Source: Pseudomonas morbosilactucae
Lineage (GTDB): Bacteria > Pseudomonadota > Gammaproteobacteria > Pseudomonadales > Pseudomonadaceae
Reading direction: 5' to 3'
Length of the DNA: 64,000 nt
Assembly (NCBI RefSeq): GCF_023241715.1
Contig: NZ_JALQCW010000014.1
Location: 26,311-90,310, forward strand
Part shown: positions 38,346-48,621 of the stretch, one piece after another
Position numbering within the stretch: position 1 is the first letter of the stretch
Layout of the letters: the number at the start of each line of letters is the position of its first letter
Translations under genes and position numbers: made by a program
Notes under the pieces: generated by a model
Told to the model about the DNA's origin: nothing
Database searches by the model: none
The model's input: the letters and a program-made list of their open reading frames with translations, nothing else

Positions 38346-39551
38346 ATGAACGCTCCCATTAATGCCCTCGACCAGCCGACGCTGGCCCACCAGCCTTGCG
38401 ATCGATTACCCCTCAGCGGCCTGTTGGCGCTGGCCACCGCGGGCTTCATCACCTTGCTCACCGAAACCCTGCCAGCCGGCCTATTGCCGCAGATGAGTCG
38501 GGACCTGGGCGTCTCTGCCGGATTGATCGGCCAGTTGGTGACCTTCTATGCCCTCGGCTCACTGCTGGCGGCCATCCCTCTGGTGATCCTCACCCAAGGC
38601 TGGCGCCGCCGCCCGTTGTTGCTGATCGCCATCGGCGGCTTCGCAGTGGTTAACAGCATCACCGCCTTCTCCACCCACTATGGCCTGACCCTGGTGGCCC
38701 GCCTGTTTGCCGGGGTCTTCGCCGGGCTGCTCTGGGCCCTGCTCGCCGGCTACGCCAGCCGCATGGTCGTGCCCAAACTGCAAGGCCGCGCCATTGCCGT
38801 GGCCATGCTCGGCGCGCCCCTGGCGCTGTCCCTGGGAGTACCCGCCGGCACCTTGCTGGGCAATGCCGTGGGTTGGCGCATGAGCTTTGTGATCATGACT
38901 CTGCTGACCCTGGTGCTGATCGCCTGGGTCCGCTGGCAGGTCCCGGACTTCCCGGGCCTGGGCACGCAAAAACGCCTGCCGCTAAGACGTGTGCTGGCCT
39001 TGCCCGGCATCAAGCCAGTGCTGTTCGTGACCTTCGTGTATGTGTTGGGCCACAACATTCTCTACACCTACATCGTGCCCTTCCTCGAGCCGGCCGGGAT
39101 CGCCGGGCAAATCGAGCAGGTGCTGCTGACCTTTGGCCTGGCAGCCTTGCTGAGCATCTGGGTGGTCGGCCTGTTGATCGATAGCTGGCTGCGTGAGCTG
39201 GTGCTGATCAGCTGCGGGCTGTTTATTACCGCCATGCTGGTGCTGGCGCTGTGGGGTAGCCAACCCTGGTTGATATACAGCGCAGTGGCGATCTGGGGCC
39301 TGTCGTTCGGTGGCATGGCCACCCTGCTGCAAACCGCCTTGGCGAAAAGCGCTGGCGCCTCCGCCGACGCGGCCCAGTCGATGCTGGTGACGGCCTGGAA
39401 CCTGGCAATCGCCGGCGGTGGCGTGGCCGGGGCCGTCCTGTTGCAGGGGCCAGGCGTGCAGGTATTTGCCTGGGTGGTCGGCGCACTGTTGCTCGTGGCG
39501 TTGGGGGTGGCAATCAATGCACGGCGCCAAGGCTTCCCCACGCTGCGCTGA
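38346..39551 (+). CDS. MFS transporter, DHA1 (AraJ/YdhP-like) family
   Basis: 401-residue inner-membrane protein with 12 predicted helices. The first helix contains FITLLTETLPAGLLPQMS, a signature of the sugar-efflux/arabinose-exporter-like DHA1 branch. The loop 2-3 motif is LTQGWRRRPLL. It starts at 38346, in a good context. The likely role is export of a small sugar, amino acid or drug; the substrate is not readable. It is divergent from a LysR regulator gene. Confidence 0.85.
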   Translation: MNAPINALDQPTLAHQPCDRLPLSGLLALATAGFITLLTETLPAGLLPQMSRDLGVSAGLIGQLVTFYALGSLLAAIPLVILTQGWRRRPLLLIAIGGFAVVNSITAFSTHYGLTLVARLFAGVFAGLLWALLAGYASRMVVPKLQGRAIAVAMLGAPLALSLGVPAGTLLGNAVGWRMSFVIMTLLTLVLIAWVRWQVPDFPGLGTQKRLPLRRVLALPGIKPVLFVTFVYVLGHNILYTYIVPFLEPAGIAGQIEQVLLTFGLAALLSIWVVGLLIDSWLRELVLISCGLFITAMLVLALWGSQPWLIYSAVAIWGLSFGGMATLLQTALAKSAGASADAAQSMLVTAWNLAIAGGGVAGAVLLQGPGVQVFAWVVGALLLVALGVAINARRQGFPTLR

Positions 39552-39619
39552 TACCTGGGGAGGTATGTGGCCTTCGCCTCGCGCTACAAATTACCTTGAT
39601 GCTTGCAGTTCAGGCGCGC

Positions 39620-39655
39620 AAAAAAAACCCCGGCCTTAAGGACGGGGTCTTTATT
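39620..39655 (-). terminator. Intrinsic terminator after ppiD
   Basis: Hairpin with stem accccg / cggggt and a partly paired loop, followed on the minus strand by seven Ts. It may also stop the convergent MFS transcript. Confidence 0.75.
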
Positions 39656-39682
39656 TGTCGCTTTAACGCGTCGGTGCAGCCA

Positions 39683-41554
39683 TCAGTAGCGCTTGATCTC
39701 TGCCTGACTTTCCAGCTGCTTGCGGTAGGCCGCAAAGTCTTGCTGACCTACGCGGGACGCCAGGAAGCGACGGTACTGAGCCTTCTCTTCCTCGGTCGGC
39801 GCAGCGGCTTCGTTCACACCGTTGAGCTGCAGCAGCACGATATTACCGTTGGGCAAGGTCACGCTGGAGAAGCTCGGCTTGTCTTTCGACTCCGGCTTGC
39901 TCATGCGGAACAATGCTTGCAGCACCGTTGGCTCAAGGCCTTCCTGACCGCGGGTCACGGCTTCGGAGACTTTCCAGGCCTGGCCATCCACCGGCTTGTT
40001 TAGCGGTGCCTTGCCATCGCGCAGGCTGGCGATCAACTCATCAGCCTTGGTCTTGGCGGCAGCACTGGCGTGCTCCTTGGCCAATTGCGCGCGGATGCTG
40101 GTGGCTACGCCTTCCAGCGGCAGTTGCTCAGGCTTGCGATGCTCTTTGGCGCGCAGAACCACCACGGTTTCCGGGTCCAGCTCGATGGCGGTGCTGTTTG
40201 CACCCTCGTCGAGCACTTCAGGACTGAATGCCGCCTGGATGACCGCACGGTTGGCAGCAATGCCTTCCCCGCCTTCACGACCAAACGGTGCGGAGGTGTG
40301 GACGGTCAGCTTCAGCTCTTGCGCAGGCTGGGCCAGGTCGGAGGCTTCGAACGACGAGTCTTCCAATTGCTTGGTCGCCTCAACGAAACGCTGCTCGACT
40401 TGCTGGGTTTTCAGCTCGCGGGTCAGCTTGTCTTTCAGGCTGGCGAAGCTTGGCACTTCAGGAGCTTCGACGCCCAACAGCTTGATCAAGTGGAACCCGA
40501 AGTCGGTACGCACCGGAGCCGAAACCTGATCCTTGTTCAAGGCGTAGAGCGCCTTCTCGAAGATTGGATCATAGACGCCAGGGCCGGCATAACCGAGGTC
40601 ACCGCCGTTGCTGGTCGAACCCGGGTCCTGAGAGAACTCCTTGGCCAGCGCATCGAAGCTTTCACCCTTGGCCAAACGCGCCTGGATGTCTTCGATCTTC
40701 GCCTTGGCTTGCGCCTCGTTCACCTTGTCGTTGACTTCGATCAGAATGTGCGCGGCACGACGCTGTTCGGACAGGTTGGCGATTTCTTTCTGATACAGAG
40801 CTTGCAGGTCCTCATCCTTGACGGTGACCTGGTCAAAGAAGGAAGCCTTCTTCAACTCGAGGTAATCGACAACCACTTGGTCCTGAGTCATGAACTCTTT
40901 GGCATGCTCATCGTAGTAAGCCTTGACTTCGTCGTCGGTCAGTTTGACCGCCGCAGGGTCAGCCTTGATGGTCAGCGCAGAGAAATCGCGAGTCTGTTTT
41001 TCCAGACGAGCGAAGGCCAGCACTTGGGCATCGGTCACGAAACCACTGCCTGCCAGGCCAGCACGAACCTGGCCAATCAGCATTTCCTGAGCCAGCATCT
41101 GGCGGAATTGCAGACGCCCGTAACCCAGTTGGCGGATCACTTGATCGAAGCGCTCAGGGCTGAACTTGCCGTCGACCTGAAACTCCGGCGTTTGCAGGAT
41201 GACTTGGTCCAATGCCGCTTCAGAGAAAGCGAACTTGGATTCTTCGGCACCTTGCAGCAGCAGTTTGCGATCGATCAGGCCTTTGAGGGCCGCTTCACGC
41301 AGCATTTTCTCGTCAAGCAGCGAGGCATCGAAATCCTTGCCCAGTTGTTGCATCAACTGGCGACGTTGCATGTCGACGGCCTGGCTCAACTCGTTCTGAG
41401 TGATTTCCTGGCCATTGACCTTGGCGGCGTCCTGGCTGGAGGTGGTGGCTTGAAAAATGGCATCGAAACCGGTCAACGCCATCAACGCGACGATGACACC
41501 GATAATGGTTTTGGCAATCCAGCCTTGTGAATTGTCCCTGATATTCTGCAGCAT
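39683..41554 (-). CDS. ppiD: Periplasmic folding chaperone PpiD
   Basis: 623-residue inner-membrane-anchored periplasmic chaperone that acts near the Sec translocon. An N-terminal transmembrane helix (about 14-36) is followed by a SurA-like chaperone domain (about 40-220) and a parvulin domain (about 260-360) with the family pattern RRAAHILIEV and GGDLGYAGPGVYDPIFEKALYAL. The parvulin domain of PpiD proteins is often inactive. The C-terminal region resumes the chaperone fold. The gene follows hupB with a tRNA-Asp remnant and terminator between, so it should have its own promoter just upstream of 41554. Confidence 0.94.
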   Translation of the reverse strand: MLQNIRDNSQGWIAKTIIGVIVALMALTGFDAIFQATTSSQDAAKVNGQEITQNELSQAVDMQRRQLMQQLGKDFDASLLDEKMLREAALKGLIDRKLLLQGAEESKFAFSEAALDQVILQTPEFQVDGKFSPERFDQVIRQLGYGRLQFRQMLAQEMLIGQVRAGLAGSGFVTDAQVLAFARLEKQTRDFSALTIKADPAAVKLTDDEVKAYYDEHAKEFMTQDQVVVDYLELKKASFFDQVTVKDEDLQALYQKEIANLSEQRRAAHILIEVNDKVNEAQAKAKIEDIQARLAKGESFDALAKEFSQDPGSTSNGGDLGYAGPGVYDPIFEKALYALNKDQVSAPVRTDFGFHLIKLLGVEAPEVPSFASLKDKLTRELKTQQVEQRFVEATKQLEDSSFEASDLAQPAQELKLTVHTSAPFGREGGEGIAANRAVIQAAFSPEVLDEGANSTAIELDPETVVVLRAKEHRKPEQLPLEGVATSIRAQLAKEHASAAAKTKADELIASLRDGKAPLNKPVDGQAWKVSEAVTRGQEGLEPTVLQALFRMSKPESKDKPSFSSVTLPNGNIVLLQLNGVNEAAAPTEEEKAQYRRFLASRVGQQDFAAYRKQLESQAEIKRY

Positions 41555-41623
41555 GCGTCCCCCAGAAACGGTTGTACTTCAAGATTTAGGCAACCGTGGA
41601 GCGTGGGTAGAGTCCGGATAGAA

Positions 41624-41651
41624 GAAAGGCGCATCCGAGGATGCGCCTTCT
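41624..41651 (-). terminator. Terminator behind the tRNA-Asp remnant
   Basis: An 11-bp hairpin (aaggcgcatcc / ggatgcgcctt) with a minus-strand T-rich tail (tttcttct). It lies directly after the tRNA-like sequence, as expected for a tRNA terminator that outlived its gene. Confidence 0.7.
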
Positions 41652-41657
41652 CGTAAC

Positions 41658-41731
41658 TGGCGGAGCGGACGTGGGTTGGACCCGCGACCCTCGGCGTGAG
41701 CCGGCATTCCAACCGGCAGAACTACCGCTCC
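41658..41731 (-). pseudogene. tRNA-Asp pseudogene (anticodon loop deleted)
   Basis: 74-nt sequence matching the Pseudomonas tRNA-Asp pattern: acceptor stem GGAGCGG / CCGCTCC, TA at 8-9, D-arm GTTC...GAAT, variable GGGTC, and encoded GCCA end. The anticodon loop is only TCAC; the normal CTGTCAC loop (anticodon GTC) has lost three bases. The anticodon stem has a C-A mismatch at its outer pair. The T arm has a G-A mismatch, and the T loop reads TCCAACC instead of TTCGAGT. It cannot decode. It is flanked by hupB and ppiD, with a terminator behind. Confidence 0.8.
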
Positions 41732-41784
41732 GCTGCCAGATCAGGCATGACCCCGATCCGGATGGGCAAAGGCTTGAACGAAGC

Positions 41785-42057
41785 TTAGTTAACGGCTTCT
41801 TTCAGGGCTTTACCGGCTTTGAAACCTGGCTTTTTAGCAGCAGCGATTTGCAGCGTCTTACCGGTCTGTGGGTTACGACCAACGCGAGCTGGACGATCGG
41901 TTACGGAGAAAGTACCGAAACCAACCAGAACAACAGAGTCACCGGCCTTCAGAGCGCCAGTGACGGATTCGATTACCGCATCCAGCGCACGGCCAGCAGC
42001 AGCTTTCGGGATATCAGCAGATGCAGCGATAGCATCAATCAGTTCCGACTTGTTCAC
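41785..42057 (-). CDS. hupB: DNA-binding protein HU-beta
   Basis: 90-residue nucleoid protein HU, binding DNA without sequence preference and bending it. The full family sequence is readable: [11 protein letters not shown] at the start, the GFGTFSV core, and the RNPQTGKT arm that contacts DNA. It uses a GTG start at 42057, as in other pseudomonads, with AAGGGGA upstream. It follows lon on the same strand but has its own near-consensus promoter in the 150-base gap. Confidence 0.96.
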   Translation of the reverse strand: MNKSELIDAIAASADIPKAAAGRALDAVIESVTGALKAGDSVVLVGFGTFSVTDRPARVGRNPQTGKTLQIAAAKKPGFKAGKALKEAVN

Positions 42058-42154
42058 TCTAAGTCCCCTTATATATCTATTTGAGTATGATTCTAAGTTT
42101 TTTGGTGAAAGCAAAAACCAGTGCTGAATGGCCTACAGACACTTAAGAGCCGCT

Positions 42155-42183
42155 TTATAACAAGGGCTCTAAAAAGCTGTCAA
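42155..42183 (-). promoter_or_regulatory. Sigma-70 promoter of hupB
   Basis: On the minus strand TTGACA (42183-42178), exactly 17 bases, then TTATAA (42160-42155). This is close to the consensus and about 100 bases before the hupB start. Confidence 0.75.
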
Positions 42184-42207
42184 GGAAGCTCCCCAGGCTT
42201 ATGTGTA

Positions 42208-44604
42208 CTAATGCGTGCTAATTCTTTCCTTAGAGTCAGACTCGCGCTTTTCGTCCTTAGCAACTATCTCGGGAGCCACATCCGGCAAGGGCTCCGGCGC
42301 GTATTGCAGCGCAATTTGCAGGACCTCGTCAATCCATTTAACCGGTTTAATCTGCAGATCCTGCTTAATATTGTCCGGAATTTCTTTCAAATCGCGAACA
42401 TTCTCTTCAGGAATGATAACGGTCTTGATTCCGCCCCGATGAGCTGCGAGCAGCTTCTCTTTCAGGCCACCGATAGCCAATACCTGACCACGCAAAGTGA
42501 TCTCACCGGTCATCGCAACATCAGCCCGAACCGGAATTCCAGTCAGCGCCGAAACCAGTGCCGTGCACATGCCTACACCTGCGCTAGGGCCGTCTTTCGG
42601 CGTCGCCCCTTCAGGCATGTGGATGTGGGTATCGCGCTTCTCGTGGAAGTCCAGGGGAATACCCAGGCTTTTCGCCCGGCTGCGCACCACGGTCAGCGCG
42701 GCGGTGATCGATTCGACCATCACATCGCCCAGGGAACCGGTCTTGATCAACTGGCCCTTGCCCGGTACCACTGCCGCTTCGATCGTCAGCAACTCGCCAC
42801 CCACCTGAGTCCAGGCCAGGCCCGTCACTTGGCCGATCTGATCCTGCTGTTCAGCCAGGCCGTAGCGGAATTTGCGCACGCCCAGGAAATGCTCCAGCAG
42901 GTCGGACGTGACCTTCACCGAGAAGCGTTTTTCCAGCGCATGCTCTTTGACAGCCTTACGGCACACCTTGGCAATCTGCCGCTCAAGGCCACGCACACCG
43001 GCTTCGCGGGTGTAGTAGCGAATGATGTCACGGATCGCCTCAGCGTCGAATTCCAGCTCGCCCTTCTTCAGGCCATTGGCCTGGATTTGCTTGGGCGACA
43101 GGTACTTTTCAGCGATGTTGATCTTCTCGTCTTCGGTGTAGCCCGGCAGACGAATCACCTCCATCCGGTCCAGCAAAGCTGGCGGAATATTCATCGAGTT
43201 GGAGGTGCAAAGGAACATCACATCGGAAAGGTCGTAATCGACTTCCAGGTAGTGGTCGTTGAAGTTGTGGTTCTGTTCCGGATCAAGCACTTCAAGCAAT
43301 GCCGAAGCCGGATCGCCACGCATATCGCTGCCCATCTTGTCGATTTCATCGAGCAAGAACAACGGGTTGCGAACACCCACTTTTGTCATCTTTTGAATCA
43401 ATCTTCCTGGCATCGAACCGATGTAAGTACGGCGATGACCACGGATTTCAGCTTCGTCACGCACGCCACCCAGGGCCATGCGCACAAATTTACGGTTGGT
43501 GGCGTGGGCAATCGACTCCGCCAAGGAGGTTTTACCAACCCCTGGTGGGCCAACCAGGCACAACACAGGGCCGCGAATCTTCTTCACGCGCTTCTGTACA
43601 GCGAGGTACTCAAGGATCCGCTCTTTGACCTCTTCCAGGCCATAGTGATCAGCGTCGAGGATGTCCTCAGCGCGAGCCAAGTCCAGGCGTACCTTGCTCT
43701 GCGCCTTCCACGGCACCTGAACCAGCCAATCGATGTACGAGCGCACTACGGTGGCTTCAGCGGACATCGGCGACATCTGCTTCAACTTGTTCAGCTCTGC
43801 CTGAGCCTTGGTCAAGGCGTCCTTCGGCAGGCCGGCAGCATCAATGCGTTTTTTCAGTTCTTCGATTTCGTTGTGACCTTCGTCACCGTCACCCAGCTCT
43901 TTCTGAATGGCCTTCATTTGCTCATTCAGGTAGTACTCGCGCTGGCTACGCTCCATTTGTTTCTTGACGCGGCCACGAATACGTTTCTCAACTTGCAGCA
44001 GGTCGATCTCGGCATCCAGCAACGCCAGGACGTGCTCGACCCGGGCTGACAAATCGATGATCTCGAGGATTTCCTGCTTCTGTTCGATCTTCAACGCCAT
44101 ATGAGCAGCCATGGTGTCGACCAGGCGGCTGGGCTCATCAATGCTATTGAGGGACGACAGGACTTCAGCGGGGACTTTCTTGCCCAACTGGACATATTGC
44201 TCGAACTGAGACAGCAAGCTGCGGACAAACACTTCCGACTCGCGCTCAGGAGCATCGACTTCGTCGATCAGGGAAACTTCGGCACGGCAGTGGCCGTCCA
44301 CTTCGCTGAAGCGCTCTACAGCGCCTCGCTGCTCGCCCTCGACCAGCACTTTGACAGTGCCATCAGGCAACTTGAGCAATTGCAAAACCGTAGCAACGGT
44401 ACCTACGCGATAGAGTGCATCTTCACCGGGATCGTCATCAGCAGGGTTTTTCTGAGCCAACAGAAGAATCTGCTTGTCGCCCGTCATCGCTGCCTCAAGG
44501 GCTTCGATAGACTTCTCGCGCCCCACGAACAGCGGGATAACCATGTGCGGATAAACCACAACATCACGCAATGGCAGGAGAGGCAATTCGATGGTTGTCT
44601 TCAT
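42208..44604 (-). CDS. lon: ATP-dependent protease Lon
   Basis: 798-residue cytoplasmic AAA+ protease that degrades misfolded and regulatory proteins. An N-terminal substrate domain (about 10-200), coiled coil (about 240-300), Walker A GPPGVGKT (about 350), and protease domain with the catalytic Ser in DGPSAG (about 672) and a following Lys are present. Length is usual. The start at 44604 (MKTTIELPLLPLRD) is the family start; the 40 codons above it are not coding. A 160-base gap with a clpX terminator separates it from clpX, so it has its own promoter. The cggccatatggccg palindrome at 44621-44634 sits just upstream of the start. Confidence 0.97.
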   Translation of the reverse strand: MKTTIELPLLPLRDVVVYPHMVIPLFVGREKSIEALEAAMTGDKQILLLAQKNPADDDPGEDALYRVGTVATVLQLLKLPDGTVKVLVEGEQRGAVERFSEVDGHCRAEVSLIDEVDAPERESEVFVRSLLSQFEQYVQLGKKVPAEVLSSLNSIDEPSRLVDTMAAHMALKIEQKQEILEIIDLSARVEHVLALLDAEIDLLQVEKRIRGRVKKQMERSQREYYLNEQMKAIQKELGDGDEGHNEIEELKKRIDAAGLPKDALTKAQAELNKLKQMSPMSAEATVVRSYIDWLVQVPWKAQSKVRLDLARAEDILDADHYGLEEVKERILEYLAVQKRVKKIRGPVLCLVGPPGVGKTSLAESIAHATNRKFVRMALGGVRDEAEIRGHRRTYIGSMPGRLIQKMTKVGVRNPLFLLDEIDKMGSDMRGDPASALLEVLDPEQNHNFNDHYLEVDYDLSDVMFLCTSNSMNIPPALLDRMEVIRLPGYTEDEKINIAEKYLSPKQIQANGLKKGELEFDAEAIRDIIRYYTREAGVRGLERQIAKVCRKAVKEHALEKRFSVKVTSDLLEHFLGVRKFRYGLAEQQDQIGQVTGLAWTQVGGELLTIEAAVVPGKGQLIKTGSLGDVMVESITAALTVVRSRAKSLGIPLDFHEKRDTHIHMPEGATPKDGPSAGVGMCTALVSALTGIPVRADVAMTGEITLRGQVLAIGGLKEKLLAAHRGGIKTVIIPEENVRDLKEIPDNIKQDLQIKPVKWIDEVLQIALQYAPEPLPDVAPEIVAKDEKRESDSKERISTH

Positions 44605-44722
44605 GATTTCGCCTCTACGGCGGCCATATGGCCGTAAACAGATGGAAGTAAGCTTGAAACCAAGATGGGGGCTGCCTGCAAAAAAAACAAGCTCAAAGAC
44701 TGGAGTTTGAAGGCAGTAAAAC

Positions 44723-44745
44723 AAAGGGGCCCGAAGGCCCCTTCT
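44723..44745 (-). terminator. Intrinsic terminator after clpX
   Basis: Stem aaggggcc / ggcccctt with a CGAA/TTCG tetraloop, followed on the minus strand by tttgtttt. It separates clpPX from lon. Confidence 0.85.
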
Positions 44746-44766
44746 TTTAAAGCAATGTCGTGACGC

Positions 44767-46050
44767 TTACGCGTCCGGCGCTGCCTTGGCAGCCGGCTCA
44801 CTGTTTTCATAGATATACAGTGGCTGGGACTTGCCTTCTATAACGCTTTCATCGATCACTACTTTACTCACCTCGGATTGCGAGGGGATTTCATACATAG
44901 TGTCGAGCAACACACCTTCGAGGATCGAACGCAATCCACGAGCACCGGTCTTGCGCTCAAGGGCACGCTTGGCCACGGACTTGAGTGCGTCGGTACGGAA
45001 CTCGAGGTCCACGCCTTCCATCTCGAACAACTTGGCGTATTGCTTGGTCAGTGCGTTTTTCGGCTCGGTGAGGATCTGGATCAATGCCGCTTCATCCAGC
45101 TCGTCCAACGTTGCCAGTACCGGCAAACGACCGACGAACTCAGGGATCAAGCCGAACTTGACCAAGTCATCAGGTTCAACCTCACGCAGAGATTCGCCAA
45201 CCTTCTTGCCCTCCTCCTTGCTGCGAACCTCGGCATTGAAGCCGATGCCGCCGCGAGTGGAGCGGTTCTGGATAACCTTTTCCAGACCGGAGAACGCACC
45301 ACCACAGATAAACAGGATGTTGCGCGTGTCGACTTGCAGGAACTCTTGCTGCGGATGCTTGCGACCGCCTTGGGGCGGAACGGAAGCCACAGTACCTTCA
45401 ATCAACTTCAGCAATGCTTGCTGAACGCCTTCACCAGAGACATCCCGGGTGATCGACGGATTGTCGGATTTACGCGAAATCTTGTCGATTTCATCGATAT
45501 AGACGATACCCATTTGGGCCTTCTCTACATCGTAATCGCATTTCTGCAACAGCTTCTGAATGATGTTCTCGACGTCTTCACCCACATAACCCGCCTCGGT
45601 GAGGGTGGTTGCGTCAGCGATGGTGAAGGGAACATTCAGCAGGCGTGCCAGGGTCTCTGCCAGCAGAGTCTTACCCGAGCCTGTAGGGCCGATCAGCAAG
45701 ATGTTGCTCTTGCCCAGCTCGACATCGTCGCTCTTTTTGTCACGCTGGTTGAGGCGCTTGTAGTGGTTATAGACCGCTACAGCCAAAACCTTTTTCGCAC
45801 GCTCCTGACCAATCACGTACTGATCGAGGATGCCGCTGATTTCTTTAGGCGAAGGCAATTTGTGCGCGCTGCTTTCGGCCTGTGCTTCCTGCACCTCCTC
45901 GCGGATGATGTCATTGCACAGGTCGACGCACTCGTCGCAGATAAAGACCGAGGGGCCGGCAATCAATTTGCGCACTTCATGCTGGCTTTTGCCACAGAAG
46001 GAGCAATAAAGCAGCTTGCCGTTGTCCTCGCCGTTGCGGGTGTCAGTCAT
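44767..46050 (-). CDS. clpX: ATP-dependent Clp protease ATP-binding subunit ClpX
   Basis: 427-residue AAA+ unfoldase feeding substrates to ClpP. The N-terminal zinc domain has C16, C19, C38 and C41. Walker A is GPTGSGKT and Walker B has IDEID; the pore loop GYVGEDV and IGF-type ClpP-binding loop ([10 protein letters not shown]) are visible. The start at 46050 ([10 protein letters not shown]) is the family start. It is 113 bases after clpP on the same strand. Confidence 0.97.
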   Translation of the reverse strand: MTDTRNGEDNGKLLYCSFCGKSQHEVRKLIAGPSVFICDECVDLCNDIIREEVQEAQAESSAHKLPSPKEISGILDQYVIGQERAKKVLAVAVYNHYKRLNQRDKKSDDVELGKSNILLIGPTGSGKTLLAETLARLLNVPFTIADATTLTEAGYVGEDVENIIQKLLQKCDYDVEKAQMGIVYIDEIDKISRKSDNPSITRDVSGEGVQQALLKLIEGTVASVPPQGGRKHPQQEFLQVDTRNILFICGGAFSGLEKVIQNRSTRGGIGFNAEVRSKEEGKKVGESLREVEPDDLVKFGLIPEFVGRLPVLATLDELDEAALIQILTEPKNALTKQYAKLFEMEGVDLEFRTDALKSVAKRALERKTGARGLRSILEGVLLDTMYEIPSQSEVSKVVIDESVIEGKSQPLYIYENSEPAAKAAPDA

Positions 46051-46162
46051 TCGTTCGATCCAAATCCGATAGGCTTGCAACACAAGATGAAGGCTATTGT
46101 GGGCTTTTTCAAGCCCACTGGTGATCGGACCAGCCGACCCGCCTTATTTTGAGCTGCTTATT

Positions 46163-46798
46163 TTAAGCTGGGCGCTGGGCGATCACTTCATCGATCAGCC
46201 CGTATGCACGCGCGGCTTCCGCACTCATGAAGTTGTCGCGATTGGTATCGCGCTCGATTTCTTCCAGAGTGTGCCCGCTGTGCTTGGCCATCAGCGTGTT
46301 GAGGCGTTCACGAATGAAGAGGATTTCCTTGGCATGGATTTCGATGTCCGACGCCTGGCCCTGGAAACCGCCCAGTGGCTGGTGAATCATCACACGCGAG
46401 TTCGGCAGGCAGAAACGCTTGCCCGGGGCACCAGCCGTCAGCAGGAACGCACCCATGCTGCATGCCTGACCAATACAGGTGGTCGACACGTTAGGCTTGA
46501 TGAACTGCATGGTGTCGTAGATCGACATGCCCGCCGTGACCGAACCGCCCGGGGAGTTGATGTAGAGATGGATGTCCTTGTCCGGGTTTTCCGCTTCAAG
46601 GAACAGCAATTGCGCACAGATCAGGTTGGCCATGTAGTCCTCCACCGGCCCCACCAGAAAAATCACTCGCTCCTTGAGAAGGCGCGAGTAGATGTCATAG
46701 GCACGCTCGCCACGAGCGGATTGCTCGACAACCATCGGGACCAGGCCGCCGGCGGCTTGGATATCAGAGTGCTGCTGAATATAAGAATTACGGAACAT
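46163..46798 (-). CDS. clpP: ATP-dependent Clp protease proteolytic subunit ClpP
   Basis: 211-residue serine protease subunit forming the double-heptamer chamber. Catalytic residues: S114 in [10 protein letters not shown]139 in VMIHQPLGG, and an Asp in NRDNFM. The start at 46798 (MFRNSYIQQ) is the usual Pseudomonas start; the frame extends 14 codons upstream without support. It is second in the tig-clpP-clpX row. Confidence 0.97.
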   Translation of the reverse strand: MFRNSYIQQHSDIQAAGGLVPMVVEQSARGERAYDIYSRLLKERVIFLVGPVEDYMANLICAQLLFLEAENPDKDIHLYINSPGGSVTAGMSIYDTMQFIKPNVSTTCIGQACSMGAFLLTAGAPGKRFCLPNSRVMIHQPLGGFQGQASDIEIHAKEILFIRERLNTLMAKHSGHTLEEIERDTNRDNFMSAEAARAYGLIDEVIAQRPA

Positions 46799-46889
46799 GC
46801 TCTGCAGTCGCTCCCAAATAGTTATGTCTTGAATACACATAAGCCAGCTCGAGAGCTGCTTATGTGTGTACTTCTTAACGCAAAAACAA

Positions 46890-48200
46890 TCAGTCGGCTT
46901 GTGGAGCTTCTACCGGCTTGACCGCTTCTTCGTAAGAGACCGATTTGTCGGTCACGCTAGCTTTCTGCAGAACAGTATCCACAACTTGTTCTTCCAGCAC
47001 AACCGAACGGACTTCGTTCAGTTGCTGGTCGTTCTTGTAGTACCAAGACACGACCTGCTCTGGCTCCTGGTAGGCCGAAGCCATTTCCTGGATCAGCTCG
47101 CGAACGCGATCTTCGTCAGGCTTGAGGTCGAATTGCTTGACCACTTCAGCCACGATCAGGCCCAGCACGACACGGCGCTTGGCTTGCTCTTCGAACAGCT
47201 CGGCCGGCAGTTGATCAGGCTTGATGTTGCCACCGAACTGCTGAACCGCTTGAACGCGCAGGCGGTTGACTTCGTTGTCCAGCAGCGCCTTTGGCACTTC
47301 GATCGGGTTGGTGGCCAGCAGACCATCCATGACCTGATTCTTGACCTTGGACTTAATGGCTTGGCGCAGCTCACGCTCCATGTTCTTGCGAACTTCGGCG
47401 CGGAAACCGTCCAGGCCCGATTCCTTGATACCGAATTGAGCGAAGAATTCTTCGGTCAGTTCTGGCAGCTTAGGCTCGGAAACGCTGTTAACGGTCACGG
47501 TGAACTCGGCAGCCTTGTTGGCCAGGTCCAGGTTCTGATAGTTCTCAGGGAAGGTCAGGTTCAGAACGCGCTCTTCACCGGCTTTAGCGCCGACCAGACC
47601 GTCTTCAAAACCAGGGATCATGCGGCCGGAGCCCAGAACCAGCTGAGTACCTTTAGCCGAACCGCCAGCGAACTCTTCGCCGTCAACCTTGCCAACAAAA
47701 TCAATGTTCAGTTGGTCGTCGTTTTGTGCAGCGCGATCAGCCGCTTCAAAACGTACGTTCTGCTTGCGCAGGATTTCCAGCATGTTGTCCAGGTCGGCAT
47801 CCGCCACGTCAGCGCTCAGACGCTCAACAGCGATGGTGTCGAAACCGGCAACGGTGAACTCTGGGAACACTTCGAAAGTAGCAACGTATTCCAGATCCTT
47901 GCCTTTCTCCAGAACCTTAGGCTCAACCGAAGGAGCACCGGCCGGGTTCAGCTTCTGCTCAACAACGGCTTCATAGAAGGAAGCCTGGATCACGTCACCT
48001 ACCGCTTCTTGGCGGGCATCAGCTTCATAACGCTGACGGATAACGCTCATTGGAACCTTGCCAGGACGGAAGCCTGCAATTTTGGCCTTTTGGGCAGTCT
48101 GCTGCAGACGCTTGTTGACCTGGCTCTCGATACGCTCGGCTGGCACGGTGATGCTCAGGCGGCGCTCAAGAACAGAAGTATTTTCAACAGAAACTTGCAT
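46890..48200 (-). CDS. tig: Trigger factor
   Basis: 436-residue ribosome-bound chaperone and peptidyl-prolyl isomerase meeting nascent chains. The N-terminal ribosome-binding domain has the [12 protein letters not shown] signature (about 43-55), the FKBP-type domain spans about 160-245, and the helical C-terminal chaperone arms follow. The start at 48200 (MQVSVENTS) follows GAGGAATATCC. It is first in the tig-clpP-clpX row; the promoter should lie in 48201-48400. Confidence 0.97.
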   Translation of the reverse strand: MQVSVENTSVLERRLSITVPAERIESQVNKRLQQTAQKAKIAGFRPGKVPMSVIRQRYEADARQEAVGDVIQASFYEAVVEQKLNPAGAPSVEPKVLEKGKDLEYVATFEVFPEFTVAGFDTIAVERLSADVADADLDNMLEILRKQNVRFEAADRAAQNDDQLNIDFVGKVDGEEFAGGSAKGTQLVLGSGRMIPGFEDGLVGAKAGEERVLNLTFPENYQNLDLANKAAEFTVTVNSVSEPKLPELTEEFFAQFGIKESGLDGFRAEVRKNMERELRQAIKSKVKNQVMDGLLATNPIEVPKALLDNEVNRLRVQAVQQFGGNIKPDQLPAELFEEQAKRRVVLGLIVAEVVKQFDLKPDEDRVRELIQEMASAYQEPEQVVSWYYKNDQQLNEVRSVVLEEQVVDTVLQKASVTDKSVSYEEAVKPVEAPQAD

Positions 48201-48621
48201 GGATATTCCTCGTTGCACAGACGTTAGCCGGCCGTTTCCGACCCCAAGAATCAAGGGCAAGCATTCTAGTGGGTCAAACTCAAGAAGTCACCCTACTGGA
48301 AACGGGTAAAAAACAGCTGGTCAGTTATAAGGCGGGAACAATGGATGCGCCGCGCCCTGAGAGCAAATACAGCGTACCCAGCCGGGGCCTCTATACCGAT
48401 GCTTCTATATATAGAAGGAGTCAGGCATAGAACTCCGGGCAACCGGATCAACCATCGATCCGACAGCTGAGCCGCAAACATCCAGCGACAAAAGGACGAA
48501 AAACTCGCCGCCTCACCACCCTGCTACTTACGGCCACACTGGAAATGCAGACTTTTGAAACGAAAACGGCGCAGCCCTTTTCAGGTGCTGCGCGTCATCT
48601 GCTATTAACTAGCTACTTAAT
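48201..48621. other. Non-coding stretch between tig and tRNA-Leu
   Basis: 421 bases without a convincing gene; a 62-codon minus-strand frame (48293-48481) lacks a ribosome site and family features. It should hold the tig promoter. Notable items are a perfect 16-bp palindrome, cttctatatatagaag (48402-48417), and a GC-rich hairpin (gcgcagc / gctgcgc, about 48571-48594), which may terminate the tRNA transcript. Confidence 0.55.

Noticed and set aside
42121..44049. 642-codon plus-strand open frame
   Set aside because: It is antisense to lon, rich in residues typical of reverse-strand high-GC coding DNA, and has no family features.
44601..44810. 69-codon minus-strand frame between clpX and lon
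   Set aside because: It crosses the clpX terminator and the lon start and overlaps the end of clpX; no ribosome site.
48293..48481. 62-codon minus-strand frame between tig and tRNA-Leu
   Set aside because: No ribosome site, composition unlike a protein, no family features.
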